Below are positions 1-12,300 of a stretch of DNA of 64,000 nucleotides, piece after piece. Every line of letters starts with the position of its first letter. Position 1 is the first letter of the stretch. A program made the position numbers and the translations under genes. Under the pieces are notes generated by a model. The model was given only the letters and a program-made list of their open reading frames with translations. It searched no databases and was not told where the DNA came from. The DNA is taken from NCBI RefSeq assembly GCF_025698545.1, contig NC_068567.1, forward strand, positions 7,874,001-7,938,000. Reading direction: 5' to 3'. Origin of the DNA: Gossypium raimondii. Taxonomy: Eukaryota; Streptophyta; Magnoliopsida; Malvales; Malvaceae.

Positions 1-1577
1 GAACTATTTATCTGCAAGGTAAAGTAAAGAGTGTGATCTTGGTAAAGCTTAGTGAGTACACATGCATACAACACAAATATACACACCAAACATGTTAGGA
101 TTTAAACATACTTTAAAAATTCACATATAACACAATTTTCATACTCAACTCAGTGATATATTGGCAATTCATGAATATGAAACATAGTTATATTATATAC
201 TCATTGGATAAACGAGTCTCCAAAACACTCCACATGACTCATAAAGTCGTACGCTATCTCCGTGTAAGTGTAGCACGTATGCTCACAATCTCCAAACACA
301 CCATGCTATCTATGGTGAATAGAGCTATGCTCGACATTCCCTTATCTCTCCAACGCTATCTCCGAGCCATAATGCCCAACACATAATAAAAAGGGTGAGT
401 ACTCACAATCCTATATCATGCCAATGATATCCAATAGTTTCAAATGTTCAAATTGCCAACATATCTATTTAATCACATTTTATTACACAATATAATTGGC
501 TCGCACTATTTTTGAGCTCGCACTTGCATTTCACAATAATATAATTTTGCACTAATCAAAGCTTGCAATGTCGTAAAACTCATAATTCACTTAAGGGTTC
601 GTACATACATAAATGTGCATTATCAATAAAATTTGCATGTTATAAAAGTCTGCATTATATTTTTTTATATATGTTTGCAAACATTACAAAACCATATACA
701 AATATATATATTTCTTATAAAACAAGACCCATATACATATATATTATATAATCAAGACCCACGTATATATATGGTATATATAACAAAACCCAAGCATATA
801 ATATATATATATATATATATAACAAAGCCCATGCATAAATATTATATACTGAACCCATGCATATATATAACCAGACCTCTATACATATTATATATACACC
901 AACCTTTTAATTCTTCAGCCATTAAAGCTCACCCACACATGCAACAATTAAAAACACGAATAAAGCACCTAATAAAAATTTAAAACATAAGAAAACAATA
1001 TATTTATCTTTAGGTCGAAAATCTCCACGAATTTATACCAATTGAGCAAAAATAAATTAAGTTTAGGTGCAAAATTAGAGGAGAAAAAGCGATTTTCTTG
1101 CAAAATTGAAGGAATATGAGGTGTTTGGATGCTAAGAAAATATACAAAATGCAGAAAATTTTGAGAAAAAATTTTCAATCTAAATTAAAAAATTCTTAAA
1201 ATGAAAAAACTTGGAGGGAAATAAAATAAAAATAAACGGGGGATGGGTGGCTTTTTATAGCCAACTAACTTCTTTAAAATTTGGGCTATTTACTCTGAGT
1301 CCTCTCTTATTTTTTCCTTGTTCTAATAGCTCCCTTTTTTTTAACCACTAGTCTTAATTTACACATTTAACCTCTACTTTAACCACTATTTCAAATTATC
1401 CCTATTAAACTTTACTAATGCCTCGATTATTAATACCATAATTATTTAATTTATTTATTATTACTAACTAATTAATTATTTTATCCTATTTTAATCCCTA
1501 TGATATTAAACTCCATTTTTCTCTCGAGCCCATAATCTAATACCCAATTCTATTAACCTGATTTTTGGGATGTGACA
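1..1577 (-). mobile_element. LTR fragment, reverse orientation, running off the left edge
   Basis: On the minus strand the sequence opens with TGTCACATCCC at 1577, a typical plant gypsy LTR start, and continues leftward as AT-rich non-coding DNA to the window edge. Short frames inside it (for example 153-386 and 633-983) are low-complexity and look like no known protein. It includes an (AT)n run near 800-820 and ATATAT-rich stretches from 660 to 890. The assignment rests only on the TG-start motif and composition; the other LTR end is not in the window. Confidence 0.4.
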
Positions 1578-2390
1578 TCCGACTTCTCGTGTTGTGTCTC
1601 AAGAAGCTTGTGTTACACTCAGGTGTCGTCCCTAAGGCTATCAGGCTACTAAATACTCATCTTGCACACTTAACTAAATAGATTAAAACTACCTTAAGCC
1701 CGAATTGGCCTAATAGGTCAACTAACATCAAGTATTGCGTAAAAAATGATTATTTTGCTAATAATTAAACCTAAACTATGAAAACTGAAAATGCAATAAT
1801 TAATTATAAGATTACTAGAAAATAAGTCTCTTAAGTGCCGAAATGTACTAAAACTGCCATCACGTTTGGCGACAGGTCATTTAACATTTAAATCATTCTT
1901 TAAATTTTTAAGATTTCGTTTAAATGAACCAATCAATTGAAAACCAAAAACCTAACAATTTTGACTTTTATAGTATTATTTACTAACATCACCGCATTTT
2001 AAATACATTGTTTAATATGAATAATAGATTAAAAGCACACAATTTGCAATTAATTTAAAAGCATTACTTTAGTCTATCCAACAATCGGATTATTCATGCA
2101 GGTGAAGAAAAAATTCTTTTCTATAATATATATAGAAGGTACATGAAACTTACACATGGGTCCTAGACCATTGATGATACGAGCCAAAGAGGTGACACTC
2201 AAGGGGTTGTTTTTCCTTGTGGTCTAATCACTCGAAGCAAGGCACGATAATTAAAATCAAAGATTAATACTTTTGTCCAAGACTTTGTTGCTACAAATTT
2301 AAGTCATCATGTTCGTGACGTTGACAAATACGGGAATGCAATTCACTGGACCAATCTTGGAATAGTGAAAGCCCATAAATTGGTGGATTA
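1578..2390. other. AT-rich intergenic/repeat remnant, no gene seen
   Basis: There is no credible coding frame. The stretch at about 1595-1735, read on the minus strand, resembles the plus strand at about 58550-58640: both have a 'ctattaggtc/ctattaggcc' motif, then 'gccttaggtagg/cttaaggtag', then a 'cacgagcttct/caagcttctt' stretch. It is probably an old LTR fragment of the same family as the Athila-like LTR at 58.4-59.8 kb. Confidence 0.35.
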
Positions 2391-2840
2391 ATCTTTTATG
2401 TATCTTATTATTATTATTTACTTAATTCTCATTGGTTGGGACACATCACTTATGAGTTAAGTAATTTTATTGGTTAGGTTTTTATTTATTTTATTTTCTT
2501 AGATAATTTTAAAGAGTTTTATTAGGATTCAATTACTTTTGTAATTTGCCTATAAATAGGCTTGCTTTCTACACATTGGGGAGGATATATAAAAAAGAGA
2601 GTATTTTTTTCTTCCAAATTTGTGTGAGACAAATTTTTGAGAGTAGAGTGATTCTTCTCTTGCTATTTAGTTTGAAGTTTGTTACTTTCGAGGGTATTTC
2701 GGAGTTACAAATATTCAAATTTCTTTCCCGTTCATCGGTGTTTCTAGAGGTTCTTCTTCTAGGGGTTTCGTAGGGAGCCGCTCAATCATTAGCGTTTTTG
2801 GTTGCAAGTTAACCAATGGTTCCATAGGGCAAATCTATCC

Positions 2841-2904
<64 letters not shown>

Positions 2905-2970
2905 TAACTAATTTTATTTATTCTCGTTTTTATTTCTAATTTGTGTTTCTTTTGTGTCTAGATCCGGGGT
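2391..2970 (+). mobile_element. 3' part of an LTR with TATA box and primer-site-like end
   Basis: A TATAAATAGG box lies at 2551-2560 in a 'gcctataaataggc' context, as in many plant LTR promoters. About 400 bp later the sequence runs through a (TTA)n tract into 'gtgtctagatccgg' and then 'ttggtatca' at 2980-2988, which resembles a tRNA-Met-type primer-binding site. No gag or pol frame follows, so this is a truncated or solo element. Confidence 0.35.
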
Positions 2971-3447
2971 TCCGCATCAGTTGGTATCAATTTCAGGCCA
3001 TTCGGAGTTATTTTTGAAGCTAAAATCAAATCCGAAACAAGTCAAAATACCAAAAACACTTTTCATCGGTTTTGCCGATTCTCTTTTTTTGAAGTTTGTG
3101 TTTATTCTCCTCTTATTCTTTAAAAAAACAAAAAAAACAAAAAGCGCAAAAAAAAAAAGTTGCCTACCTTTCATACGTAGGTTTCTTCTTTTCCTATTAT
3201 TGTTATTATTTTTATTTTTTATTTTTCCCAAAATTGAATTTTTTTGTTCCTTCTTCTTTTCTTGACTCAAGTATAATTAAAGCTTCAATTTTTGAAAATC
3301 TTAAGACACCAAACATTTCCGATTTTTGTTTTTTTTTTTAATTTGGGTAGAGTTTTCTTAAGTTTTCTTCTTATTAAAGCTTTTCTTTGACTCTAGAGTT
3401 AGGGATCGTTGCAAGTTAACCAAGGGTTCCATAGGGCAAATCTATCA

Positions 3448-3502
<55 letters not shown>

Positions 3503-3568
3503 TAACTAATTTTATTTATTCTTGTTTTTATTTCTAATTTGTGTTTCTCTTGTGTCTAGATCCGGATT
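2803..3568 (+). repeat. Direct duplication of an LTR end, each copy with a (TTA)n microsatellite
   Basis: Two nearly identical blocks lie in direct orientation at about 2803-2964 and 3409-3563. Each has 'gttgcaagttaacca', then 'ggttccatagggcaaatctat', a (TTA)n tract (2843-2904, about 20 repeats; 3450-3502, about 17 repeats), and 'gtgtctagatccgg'. The spacer of about 440 bp contains a primer-site-like 'ttggtatca' and poly-A/T runs. Open frames crossing the spacer (2954-3341 on both strands) come from the low-complexity sequence. Confidence 0.75.
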
Positions 3569-4140
3569 CCGTATCAATTGATATCATTGAAGAATGATGA
3601 ATTTTGATCATTGAATGGAATACCAATATGTATTTACATATCTACCATCACTGAAGCCAAGTAAATCATCAACATTAGAAATGACAAGAAAATCTTAAGG
3701 ATGGTCATTATTAAGGTAAACTGAAATATTAAATTAAGATTTTCGTAAAATAAAAGATAAGAAAAATGCCCAATAACAATATATAAATAGGTCAAATTTA
3801 GATTTAAAACAAAACTTAGACAATTAATTCAACATTCAAGATTTTGTCAAGTATTAGGAAAATTTAAAAGAAAACTAATGTATTTTATAATAATTTAGAA
3901 AAAGGGTATTTTATAATATTGAAAATATATTTCATTTTTCTAATTATAAAAAGAACCTAATAATAATTTTAATAATTCCTATAAAATACAATATATCATT
4001 AAGGGATGAAACATCATGTTGCAATCTCTGTATATCATTTTACACTGGGATTGAGAAATTGCATGCAATTTACATTTATTGAAATTATTAAATAAATTAT
4101 ATATTTTTTACATAAATGCATGGACAATTTTTTCTTATGA
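3569..4140. other. AT-rich intergenic DNA, no feature recognised
   Basis: The sequence is AT-rich with stops in all frames. I see no gene, RNA or clear transposon end. Confidence 0.6.
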
Positions 4141-6600
4141 ATGTAACCTCTCTAGCCCAGTCTAGACGGTAAATCCGAATTTGAGAGATTACATTAACCA
4201 CCAAAATGGCTCGGTCTTTATCAATATCAATTTTTCCTTTTAAAACTCAAGTTTATACAGGTGATTTACATATTCTAGTTTAACTTATTAGGAATAGCAG
4301 CGGAAATAAAACATAAGCTGATTTAATAAAACAATTTGGTTTAATCAAATATTTACAATTAATAACCTAACTATATAACCTATACTGAATGAGAAGCACC
4401 TAACAATTAATTAAAACCAAATCTCAAACCACGGTTTAATAAAAGAAAATAGAAATAACTTAAGCTCCTAAGGAATTAAAAACAATAATATTAACGAAAA
4501 TAAAAATAGAACACAAGTCGAGACCCTCCGAGTGTCGTGTCTACATCCTAGTTTGAAGGATTATCTGTTAAGGATGGAAATTAGGGGGAGTGAGCTTTGG
4601 AAGCTCAATGTGAGTTCCTTTATAATTGTTAGAATTAGTGACCCGAATCCTTATTTAAATAAAATACAGTGGTAAAATAAAATAAAAGTAAAATCCATAT
4701 AGAACTACACTTCTTTTATTTTATTTTAGAATAAGGTTTTTTAAACCTTATTAAACTACATCTATTTGATATTGATTAGAATAAGCTGTTTCAATCTTAC
4801 TACACTCCTATTAGATTATGGTTTTACAAGCCTATAAATAGACATAGTCTACTCCTCTTGTAATCATTCGAATTTGACATAGTGAATTTTCTTCTCCTCT
4901 ACCCATGGTTTTTTTCCCGAAAGGGTTTCCACGTCAAAATCTGTGTGTTCTTTATTTTTTTATTTCTCTTTTCTTTGCGATATATTGTCATTACCGACAT
5001 TCTATTTTTTACAATAATAAACCAAACCTTGCAGCTATATTTTTTAAACAGTAAATACACATCATACATCATTATCAAGAACAGCAATCAGTTATAAATA
5101 TTTGTCAACTTCAAATACGGTAAATCGGTGTTGCTACCTTAGTCAAGCAACAATAATAGACTCAAGCATGGACAATCAATCGCATCAATTCAGAGTTATT
5201 CATACTATTCATGAAATATATATGCACATAAATCAGTTCAATCATTTCATCAAGTAAATTCAGTCATGTATGCATAAATTGTCAAATATGCCATATAAAA
5301 ATCGGTTTAAAAATCAGTTGTCCTACCCCCAACAACTAGCGCTCCAAAATTGGGAGTTCCCCAAAACTCCCTCCACCATCACTCCAATTTTTGGACTTAA
5401 TACCACATTCGAACTCAAGTAGTTGCAAATAAAAGCTATCGGTAACTATGGAAACACAACCATCTCGCAGATAAGAGCTGTCAAAGGGACCGTGAGAGCA
5501 CAGTGAAAACGTCGCAATTAGGATCTACTGTAACTGTGAGTACATAGTAAGACCATTGCAATTAGAATTTGTTGTAACTGTGAGTGCATAACGAACGATT
5601 AAATGCAGATAAACTGTCGGTTCTTCCTCCGGTCATATCATCCCAACCCATGCAAATGCATTACAATCAATTCAAAAGCACTCAAACAGTATAATATTCA
5701 ATATTCTATCTCTTTGCAAATCAATAGCATTCACGAATCAATTAAGCATTCAATATGTCAACCACTTAGGGCATACGAATCACTCAATCGGGTATTTATA
5801 CAAATAATACGTAAAGTCATTCACAGTTAAATCAATCAATCAAGAGTAACAACATTTATAAATTCATCCATCCTAGTATTCTATCATTCTATTCCTAATC
5901 CATGACCTAGTTGTATAATCTAGTTCTCTAAATGCCATTAAAAACCTAATCAGGGATTGATTTGAATAACATAATTAAAGTTGAGACAAAATTGTAATTA
6001 TCAAATTTAGTTCATAATTTAGTTATTGCTGGAAATTTACTTCTTGAATCTCAATCTAGCAAGAACACATTTTATAAAGACTTACGATCTTAATAGCAAT
6101 TTAGAGATTGATGGCACGAAATTTGACGATTGATTGACAAACGGTTCAATTTGGACTTGATTGCAAGGTTGAGATTTAAAAACTAAATTTCTAGCAAAAA
6201 ATTTGAGAGAATTTAGCAAAAGAGGGTTTGAAGGAAAAATAAAGAATAAATATAAGGAAGGAGGATAATACATTCTATTAAGATTTGAAAAAGGAGTAAT
6301 TTGAAATTCAAATTAGGATAAGAAGATAAAAGGTGATCAAATTTTAAATCTATTTGAATTTTGGAGGAGGATAAAAGATGAGTTCTAGTTGGGATTGGGG
6401 TGAATTTCTAAGCTTTACAAAGCTTTGGGGCATACAATTTTTCCCACTTTGGCTAAATTTAAAAGGAAAGGAATGGAAGAAGCATGAATCAATCTTGGGC
6501 AAGGAGGGTGGAATAGGTGATAATTGGCCATTGGGTTAATGCCCACTTTATGGTTATATTCTACCACATTTATTTCTTATACTAGATTAGCTTTCACCCT
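4141..6600 (+). mobile_element. LTR-like non-coding repeat with internal duplication
   Basis: It begins near 'tgtaacctctctagccc' (4139-4156), a TG-start of the kind that opens long plant LTRs. A TATAAATAG box lies at 4833-4841. At 5500-5590 there is an internal direct repeat of about 45 bp with a 'gcaattag.atct..tgtaactgtgagt' core. No retrotransposon protein is readable. Both ends are uncertain, and the stretch may combine several old fragments. Confidence 0.35.
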
Positions 6601-7624
6601 TAATTGTTGAAAAAAAAAAACGGAAAGAAAATTGAAACAGGGGGGCTTTAACCTTGATTGTCTAAGGATTTTATTAAACTCTTAACTACTAATACTAATC
6701 GATGGAATTAAAATATATTATATAGATTATAGATTTAATTTATTTTTAAAAACTAGATAAATATTTTTTCATAAATATTTACAATTATTTTTGCTATGTA
6801 AATAATCACAATTTAGTTTATCAAAAGTAACCTCATAAAATTAGTAAGTAAAAGGATGTAACAATTCAAAACATAAAGATAATTAATTTATGCATTATTG
6901 AAAATAATTTAATTGGTTATAAAACAAATTTTAAAGGACAATAAATTAGAATATAATAACTTAGATAATAATATAATTAAAACTTTGTAATTAATGTTAT
7001 ATATTATGTTTTTAAGTATGAAATTTATTTTGATAAATTCAACAACTTCCTCCATCTTTTCTTCATTCTTTATATTTTTTTATCATTTCCTTCTTCATCT
7101 TCCATTATTTTTATCACTTCCTCATCTTTCATCTTTCTTTATTTTTTATTTCATCAATCCTTCATAGTTTTTTTTCAAAATCTTTCATAGCTTCACTCTT
7201 CGCTTTTTATATTCTTTCCTATAATCATCGTCAAGTTTCATAAATTTTCTCTCATCATCATGATTGGAATATTTCACAATTTCACCCTTCTTCATCTCGT
7301 TTCTTGCTTCAGTTTTTTATTTGAATTTTAATTTTAATTCTCCTTTATCTAGGTCATTGGTTGGATAAAATTGGGCTCAAAATAAATAAATTAGCGGGAC
7401 AAATGTATGAAAAATAAAACAAAAATCTAAAAAATTACTAAAACTTGATTCAACCAGTTTTTAACTGGTTCAAACGATTTCAATTAACAATTCTTAACAG
7501 TTCAGTCTAAAAAATGGTTCAACATCATTGTTTGGACCGATGACCTAACTAATTCTCAATTCAACCGGTCCAACAGCATTATATATGCTATGGTTTTTAA
7601 GTAAAAAAAAAACTTGGTTAAAGA
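6601..7624. other. AT-rich intergenic DNA, no gene seen
   Basis: Contains pyrimidine-rich runs (7050-7320, TTCTTC/CATCTT-rich) and no supported coding frame. The run is T-rich enough to be old UTR or LTR sequence, but nothing can be identified. Confidence 0.5.
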
Positions 7625-7964
7625 ACCATGGAGGCCTATGTATAAGAGTTGGATTACATTTTGTCCCGCTTCTCAAAAAAGATAAATTGATCTTTATACA
7701 TCAGATCAAAGAGTAAAATGGTCTTCATCCTATTTTGTTGTTAAAGATTTTTCTTTGTATATTAGCATGATGTGCACATGACATACCACATGTTACTATT
7801 TAATTACTCTATCAACCATGTCGGTTTTAACAGTACAAATATATTAAATTTTTAATAGAAAAGATCAATTTGATCTTTAATCTAATGTATAGGGATTATT
7901 TTGCATATGTTTGAGTAGAGGGTGTAAAATACAATCTAATTCTTAGTACAGAGGCCTTCATAGT
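7625..7964. mobile_element. MITE of about 340 bp with terminal inverted repeats
   Basis: The left end (accatggaggcctatgtata at 7625) and the reverse complement of the right end (actatgaaggcctctgtact ending at 7964) match over about 45 bp with few mismatches. Subterminal segments also pair: 'gatcaaagagtaaaatgg' on the left and 'gatcaatttgatctttaatc' on the right. There is no coding capacity. A clear target-site duplication is not visible, so the family is not assigned; long TIRs in AT-rich DNA suggest a Mutator-type MITE. Confidence 0.65.
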
Positions 7965-9300
7965 ACTAAAATTTTCAAAAGTTATTTATATTTTATCATA
8001 TATTCTTAAAATATGCTATTTGTGCATTGCATGAATTTAAAATTAGTATATATATTATAGTATTTTATAATTATATTTGCTTTGATACCTATATTTGCTC
8101 GATACCAAGACGTTTAGAGAATCTAAGGATTAAAGATCTTGAGGAATGTAAATTGTATTTCAATTTAAGGTTTTATTTTCAAAATAAATTTAAATATAAA
8201 ACTTAAAAATTTGAAAATATCAATGAAATATTAAAATGAAATTATATTACTAAAATTTTCTCAAGAAATTTATTTTTTTCGTTGCAATCAAGAACCTTCT
8301 ATAAACAACTCTAGTCTCTTTATTGCAATAGCATTATCGAAGGCTTTTATTCCCTTATAAGCATTATCCACTCTACATTATGGGTTCTCAAAACATATTT
8401 TCTCCAAGGAACACTATTCTTTCTACTTAAGTGTTTGACAAAGCATTATTTACTCTCACGAGTACCATTCATTATTACTATTTATGTCTAACACTAACTT
8501 TTTTATTTTTCTTATAACATTTTAGAGTAGAGATGCTCATGCGTAATGTTTTTATCTAAATCCTCTCAATTTTTAGGTCTAGTTTAGGACTCCCCAAATT
8601 ATATTGTTAAGTGATAAGTGTGCAATTTCCTAATTATTTGTGATATTTTTCTCTTGAATTATGCTATTTAAGTTATTAATTATTTTATTTATACTTATAT
8701 TTTATTTATTATTGATTTAGGTGAAGAATTGAAGAAAAAGGAGCTTAAAGCTTATTTTTGACAAGTTTTTATAGATTAGACTTTCAACACAACACTACTT
8801 CATTATTTTGGTCATAAAAAGTTACAGAACTTCGTTTTAGACTCATAATACCGATTCAAAGGGAATTGAAATCTTTAATTGAAGTTACTCATGGCTCAAG
8901 CCCAACAAATACAAATATTAAGGTGTTCAACAATGGCAAAGATGTTTGATGCGAAAACCAATCAAAAGATACCTAGACATAACTAGCTCAGTAGTTTTAA
9001 ACTCTTTTTCTGGTAAAAGAAACTATGAAGTTTGATTTAAGTAATTTATGAAATCTAATTGTTCTTTAGTATTTGCAAGTCTTCTAGTTTAATTACAAAT
9101 ATGTAAGTTCATTGAATATAAAACTCGTATTCAATTGAATGCTTGTCTTTTGTCAATTAAAATTGTTAAATATGCAATTGTTTAATTTACTCTAATACTT
9201 ATGACGAACAACATAATTAGATATGATAAAATATGCCTTTTAACATAATTAGATATGATAAAATATGCCTTCAATGTTGTGTGAGAATACGATTTAAGTT
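7965..9300. other. Intergenic DNA with one short tandem duplication
   Basis: No gene is supported. A 33-bp unit (aacataattagatatgataa plus 'aatatgcctt') is tandemly duplicated at about 9209-9272. The rest is AT-rich without recognisable ends. Confidence 0.55.
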
Positions 9301-11164
9301 AAATAAACCCTAAATAGGATAGTAGACACAAGAGAATTAAACTGGAGCCATCACGGTAAACCATTCAAGATCCTGTACCATAACTATGTTGACGTTCATT
9401 TAGGTATTTCAGGCTTGCGCGTAACAAGAAGAATGATATCGTGATAAATGTAAAAATTACATGTAACAGGTATAGACTGCATTGGCAGGCACCCCAAATA
9501 CTCCTTGATCAGCAGCAAATAACTGCCTCTAAAAGGGTACAATGCATCACATGAAAAAAAAATGAATGAACATGTCGGTTGACAAACGTAGCTAGATACA
9601 GCTCTAGCAGTTGTATCACGCGTGGTGGAAGGCTCTGCTGCACATTCATTCCTTGTCCTTGGTTTCTGGCAGTAAACTGAAAGAGTTAGCTCTATTGGCT
9701 CGGTGCAATGATATTGATGATTGAATGTTTACCTCAATCCAACCAAATAAACAGACATTACAGTCAATACATGGGGGTGACATTGCCATTGCCAAACGTC
9801 GGCCATTGATTCGTTGTTTGTCACCTTTTCAAACATTTGCATTTGCTTCACATCTTGACGATATGAGCATGTTCTTTAACCATGTTGTAGTTGTAGTAAC
9901 CATACAAAGCAAATTTCACTTTTGATGGCAGAATAAAGAGATGCTAACAAGTCATCAAATGCATCATGCACATTCTCCTCAACATCCCCAAATTCCAAAG
10001 CATTTGCCAACCTAAATAGAGAGAGGTCCCTCACTTTTTTGAAGTACTGCAACCAAACCATTTATCAGCTTCAAGCCTATCTCTGGTCTCGAACCTTGCC
10101 ATACATGTATCCTTGAAAAACAAACACTCTACCTAGGCTCCCGTATGTAAGTCAACATCCGGCAAACAGTGACTCTCATCCTCATCCTAATGCCATAAGC
10201 CCATAAAAGTTTTTAAACTCAGCATGCCCCTGACCCGTAGTACTCTCCTACTGCAGGAGTGACCTTTGCCCATTATCTGAGATTTTACTAGAGCGACAGA
10301 ACCAAAGCCCCAAAGAACCTTTAATCCATTGAGGCAATATACAATCCGATGGAATCAGCACTCAATTTAGAAAGCGACTGATTTCTTCTTCAACAACAAC
10401 TGCTAAAATCAACTCACTGTCGCCACATAACATTTAATAGATACAAAGAAATGGGAGGAATACGGTGGGAGAATTGAATGCTTCTGTTCTCCAATGCAGT
10501 GTAGAATTAGGTAATCATATAAGAATTAAGCAACAAAAACAAACCTATGAAAAGGATAATACCAAACTTTTTTACTAGAAATTGATGCCTTTCTAACAAA
10601 GCTTGCAAGACAACAAAGAAAAAATCGCAATAAAATTCAAAAAGATATAGGATTTTGTGTAAGTTAACAATGAAGGCTCAAGTCCTGATCAACTTATTCC
10701 AGGACTAACTGCACTTACATAATGGGAAGCAATAGCATAACCTGCTCCCCTGAAAATACAGCATAATAGCATTCTAAAGTGAGAGATAATCCCAGGTATG
10801 CCATCATGATTCACTTAATTAAAGGACAAATCAAGGGTGCAAAGCATCTAAAGATAATTTTGACACTTCTTTTTCTTGTAATTTTGTAAGAACAGAAAGT
10901 CCAGAGAGCTTTAGTTTTGGCATAAGAAGGGTTAAAGGTGAAGCAAATAAACAGAAACAACGAGCTTAATGAAAAATACATACAGGGCAATAGAGAAAGC
11001 TACAATTGAATGCAAACAAAAAGCTTACTGAATACAGAAAAACAGGCTACTCTCTTCCTAAATCATCTCTACAAAGATTTGACATATGGTTCCCATGAAC
11101 AGAAAGGCTAAATACCAACAAACGAAAACAAACACTTTACTGAGATTGTTGGAATCACCAATGA
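9301..11164 (-). other. Region downstream of the zinc-finger gene, possible 3' UTR or extra exons
   Basis: This stretch is less AT-rich than the flanking repeats and contains exon-like pieces on the minus strand. At about 9876-10046 a 56-codon open stretch (YFKKVRDLSLFRLANALEFG..., ending in TAA) follows a good 3' splice site (tttggttgcag). At about 10708-10738 a 31-nt segment lies between 'tgtattttcag' and 'gtaagtgcag'. They could be alternative 3' exons of the zinc-finger gene, exons of an unrecognised gene, or remnants. No upstream partner in the right phase was proven. Confidence 0.3.
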
Positions 11165-11956
11165 TCAATTAGGCATACCATGAGTGCTTTGTTGACGCTG
11201 CAACTTGGGGATTGAAATGGATACATTAGCAGCAGAAACTGAATACGACCCATTGTTTCCCTTGTCGGGAATAGGAGATGGAAGGGATAAAGAGTTTGCT
11301 TTGGCGTCAGCAGCAGCAGCAATGGCAGCATCAGGTTTAGATTTGGGAATGCCTACGAGGGACGACTTATGTCTATCATTATCCTTCCGGGCCAACAAGG
11401 CGAGTCTCTCGAGAGCCTCTTTGGCTCTCTTCTTTGCCAAAGTAGCCTCTTTGACCCTCCGCTCAGCCTCCACTTTCGCAACAGCGGCAGCTTTGGTCAT
11501 AGAGGCGGCAGCAATCTTAGCAGCAGCTAGAAGTGCCTTAGCCGCTTCCTTGTCAATAACCCTCGTGTTCGTCGTCTTGTTGTTGTCGTCGTCGCCGTCG
11601 AGGGTAGATCCGGGAGGATGATCGGGCGTTGACTTGGGTTTCTTAGTGGGGGTGAGATTGAAGAAAGAGAAATTAGGGTTGGAGCAAGGGGGACAGGTAA
11701 AGGAGGAAGGCGAGAGGGAAGAGGAGGAGCAAGAAAGGTGAGAAATGGAAGGGCATTTGAGGCAGATGAGGCGCTGGTGAGGGGGAGGGGACTCGTTGAA
11801 AACTTCGAGGCAAATGGGGCAGAAGAGGCCCTGGTGGTTCTTGAGGACGCAGTTGGTGCAGAGACGTCGATAGCTGGCTCTGTGGCGGAGGTTGTGGAGT
11901 AGGAAACGCTCAGGGGCGCCGCAGCCCCCGCATTCGGACAGCTGATCCCGCTTCAT
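11165..11956 (-). CDS. Cys-rich RING/PHD-like zinc-finger protein with Ala-rich coiled coil
   Basis: An intronless frame of 263 aa. I place the start at the ATG at 11956 (MKRDQLSECGGCGAPERFLL) because homologous plant proteins, as I recall them, begin this way; the open frame extends 17 codons further upstream. The N-terminal 76 residues hold ordered Cys/His pairs (C9-C12, C33-C36, C46-C49, C65-C68, H73-C76), a cross-brace pattern of RING/FYVE/PHD type. A Ser/Pro-rich linker follows, then an Ala/Lys/Glu-rich helix (about residues 133-190) that should form a coiled coil. The C-terminus is low-complexity. Function is unknown to me; protein or chromatin binding is plausible from the fold. The upstream side carries a CTGT microsatellite and a G-run that may be part of its promoter or 5' UTR. 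Confidence 0.8.
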   Translation of the reverse strand: MKRDQLSECGGCGAPERFLLHNLRHRASYRRLCTNCVLKNHQGLFCPICLEVFNESPPPHQRLICLKCPSISHLSCSSSSLSPSSFTCPPCSNPNFSFFNLTPTKKPKSTPDHPPGSTLDGDDDNNKTTNTRVIDKEAAKALLAAAKIAAASMTKAAAVAKVEAERRVKEATLAKKRAKEALERLALLARKDNDRHKSSLVGIPKSKPDAAIAAAADAKANSLSLPSPIPDKGNNGSYSVSAANVSISIPKLQRQQSTHGMPN

Positions 11957-12300
11957 GCCCGGAAGGCAAAATGAAAAATCCCAAATGTGGGGGATAATAT
12001 CCAACACTAAGTAAGTTCCTTGACAAGGCTAGGATGTAGGAAGAGGGAAAGTGAAGGGGTTTTGAGTGTGGGTGGTCAAAAGACTCAAAGCAGATTAGTG
12101 ATTTTCATTTGGTTGTCTGCCTGTCTGTCTGTCTGTCTGTCGGAAAAGACCCAACTTAATTGTGTTGTAACAGTACACACTACAGTACATCATACAGAGA
12201 GGAAGAGGGGGGGTGGGGGGGGGGAGATTGGAAATTAGAGAGAGATGCTGCAATTGGGTACTTGGTTTGATTTTGCTTAAAGTGACTAGGATAATAATGT
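11957..12300 (-). promoter_or_regulatory. 5' flank of the zinc-finger gene with (CTGT)n repeat and G-run
   Basis: Holds a (CTGT)n tetranucleotide microsatellite at about 12116-12141 and a nearly pure G tract at about 12207-12224. Short frames on both strands here (12020-12238, 12095-12367) are low-complexity. No TATA box is clear. Confidence 0.4.

Noticed and set aside
2954..3341. Small open frames on both strands rich in Lys/Asn and Phe/Leu
   Set aside because: Low-complexity poly-A/T sequence between two LTR-end copies; no homology recognised.
2841..3502. CRISPR-like regular repeats
   Set aside because: These are trinucleotide microsatellites in a plant nuclear context; no spacer-repeat structure anywhere in the window.
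11205..11621. 138-codon plus-strand frame opposite the zinc-finger gene
   Set aside because: It mirrors the Ala-rich coiled-coil codons of the real gene and has no domain of its own.
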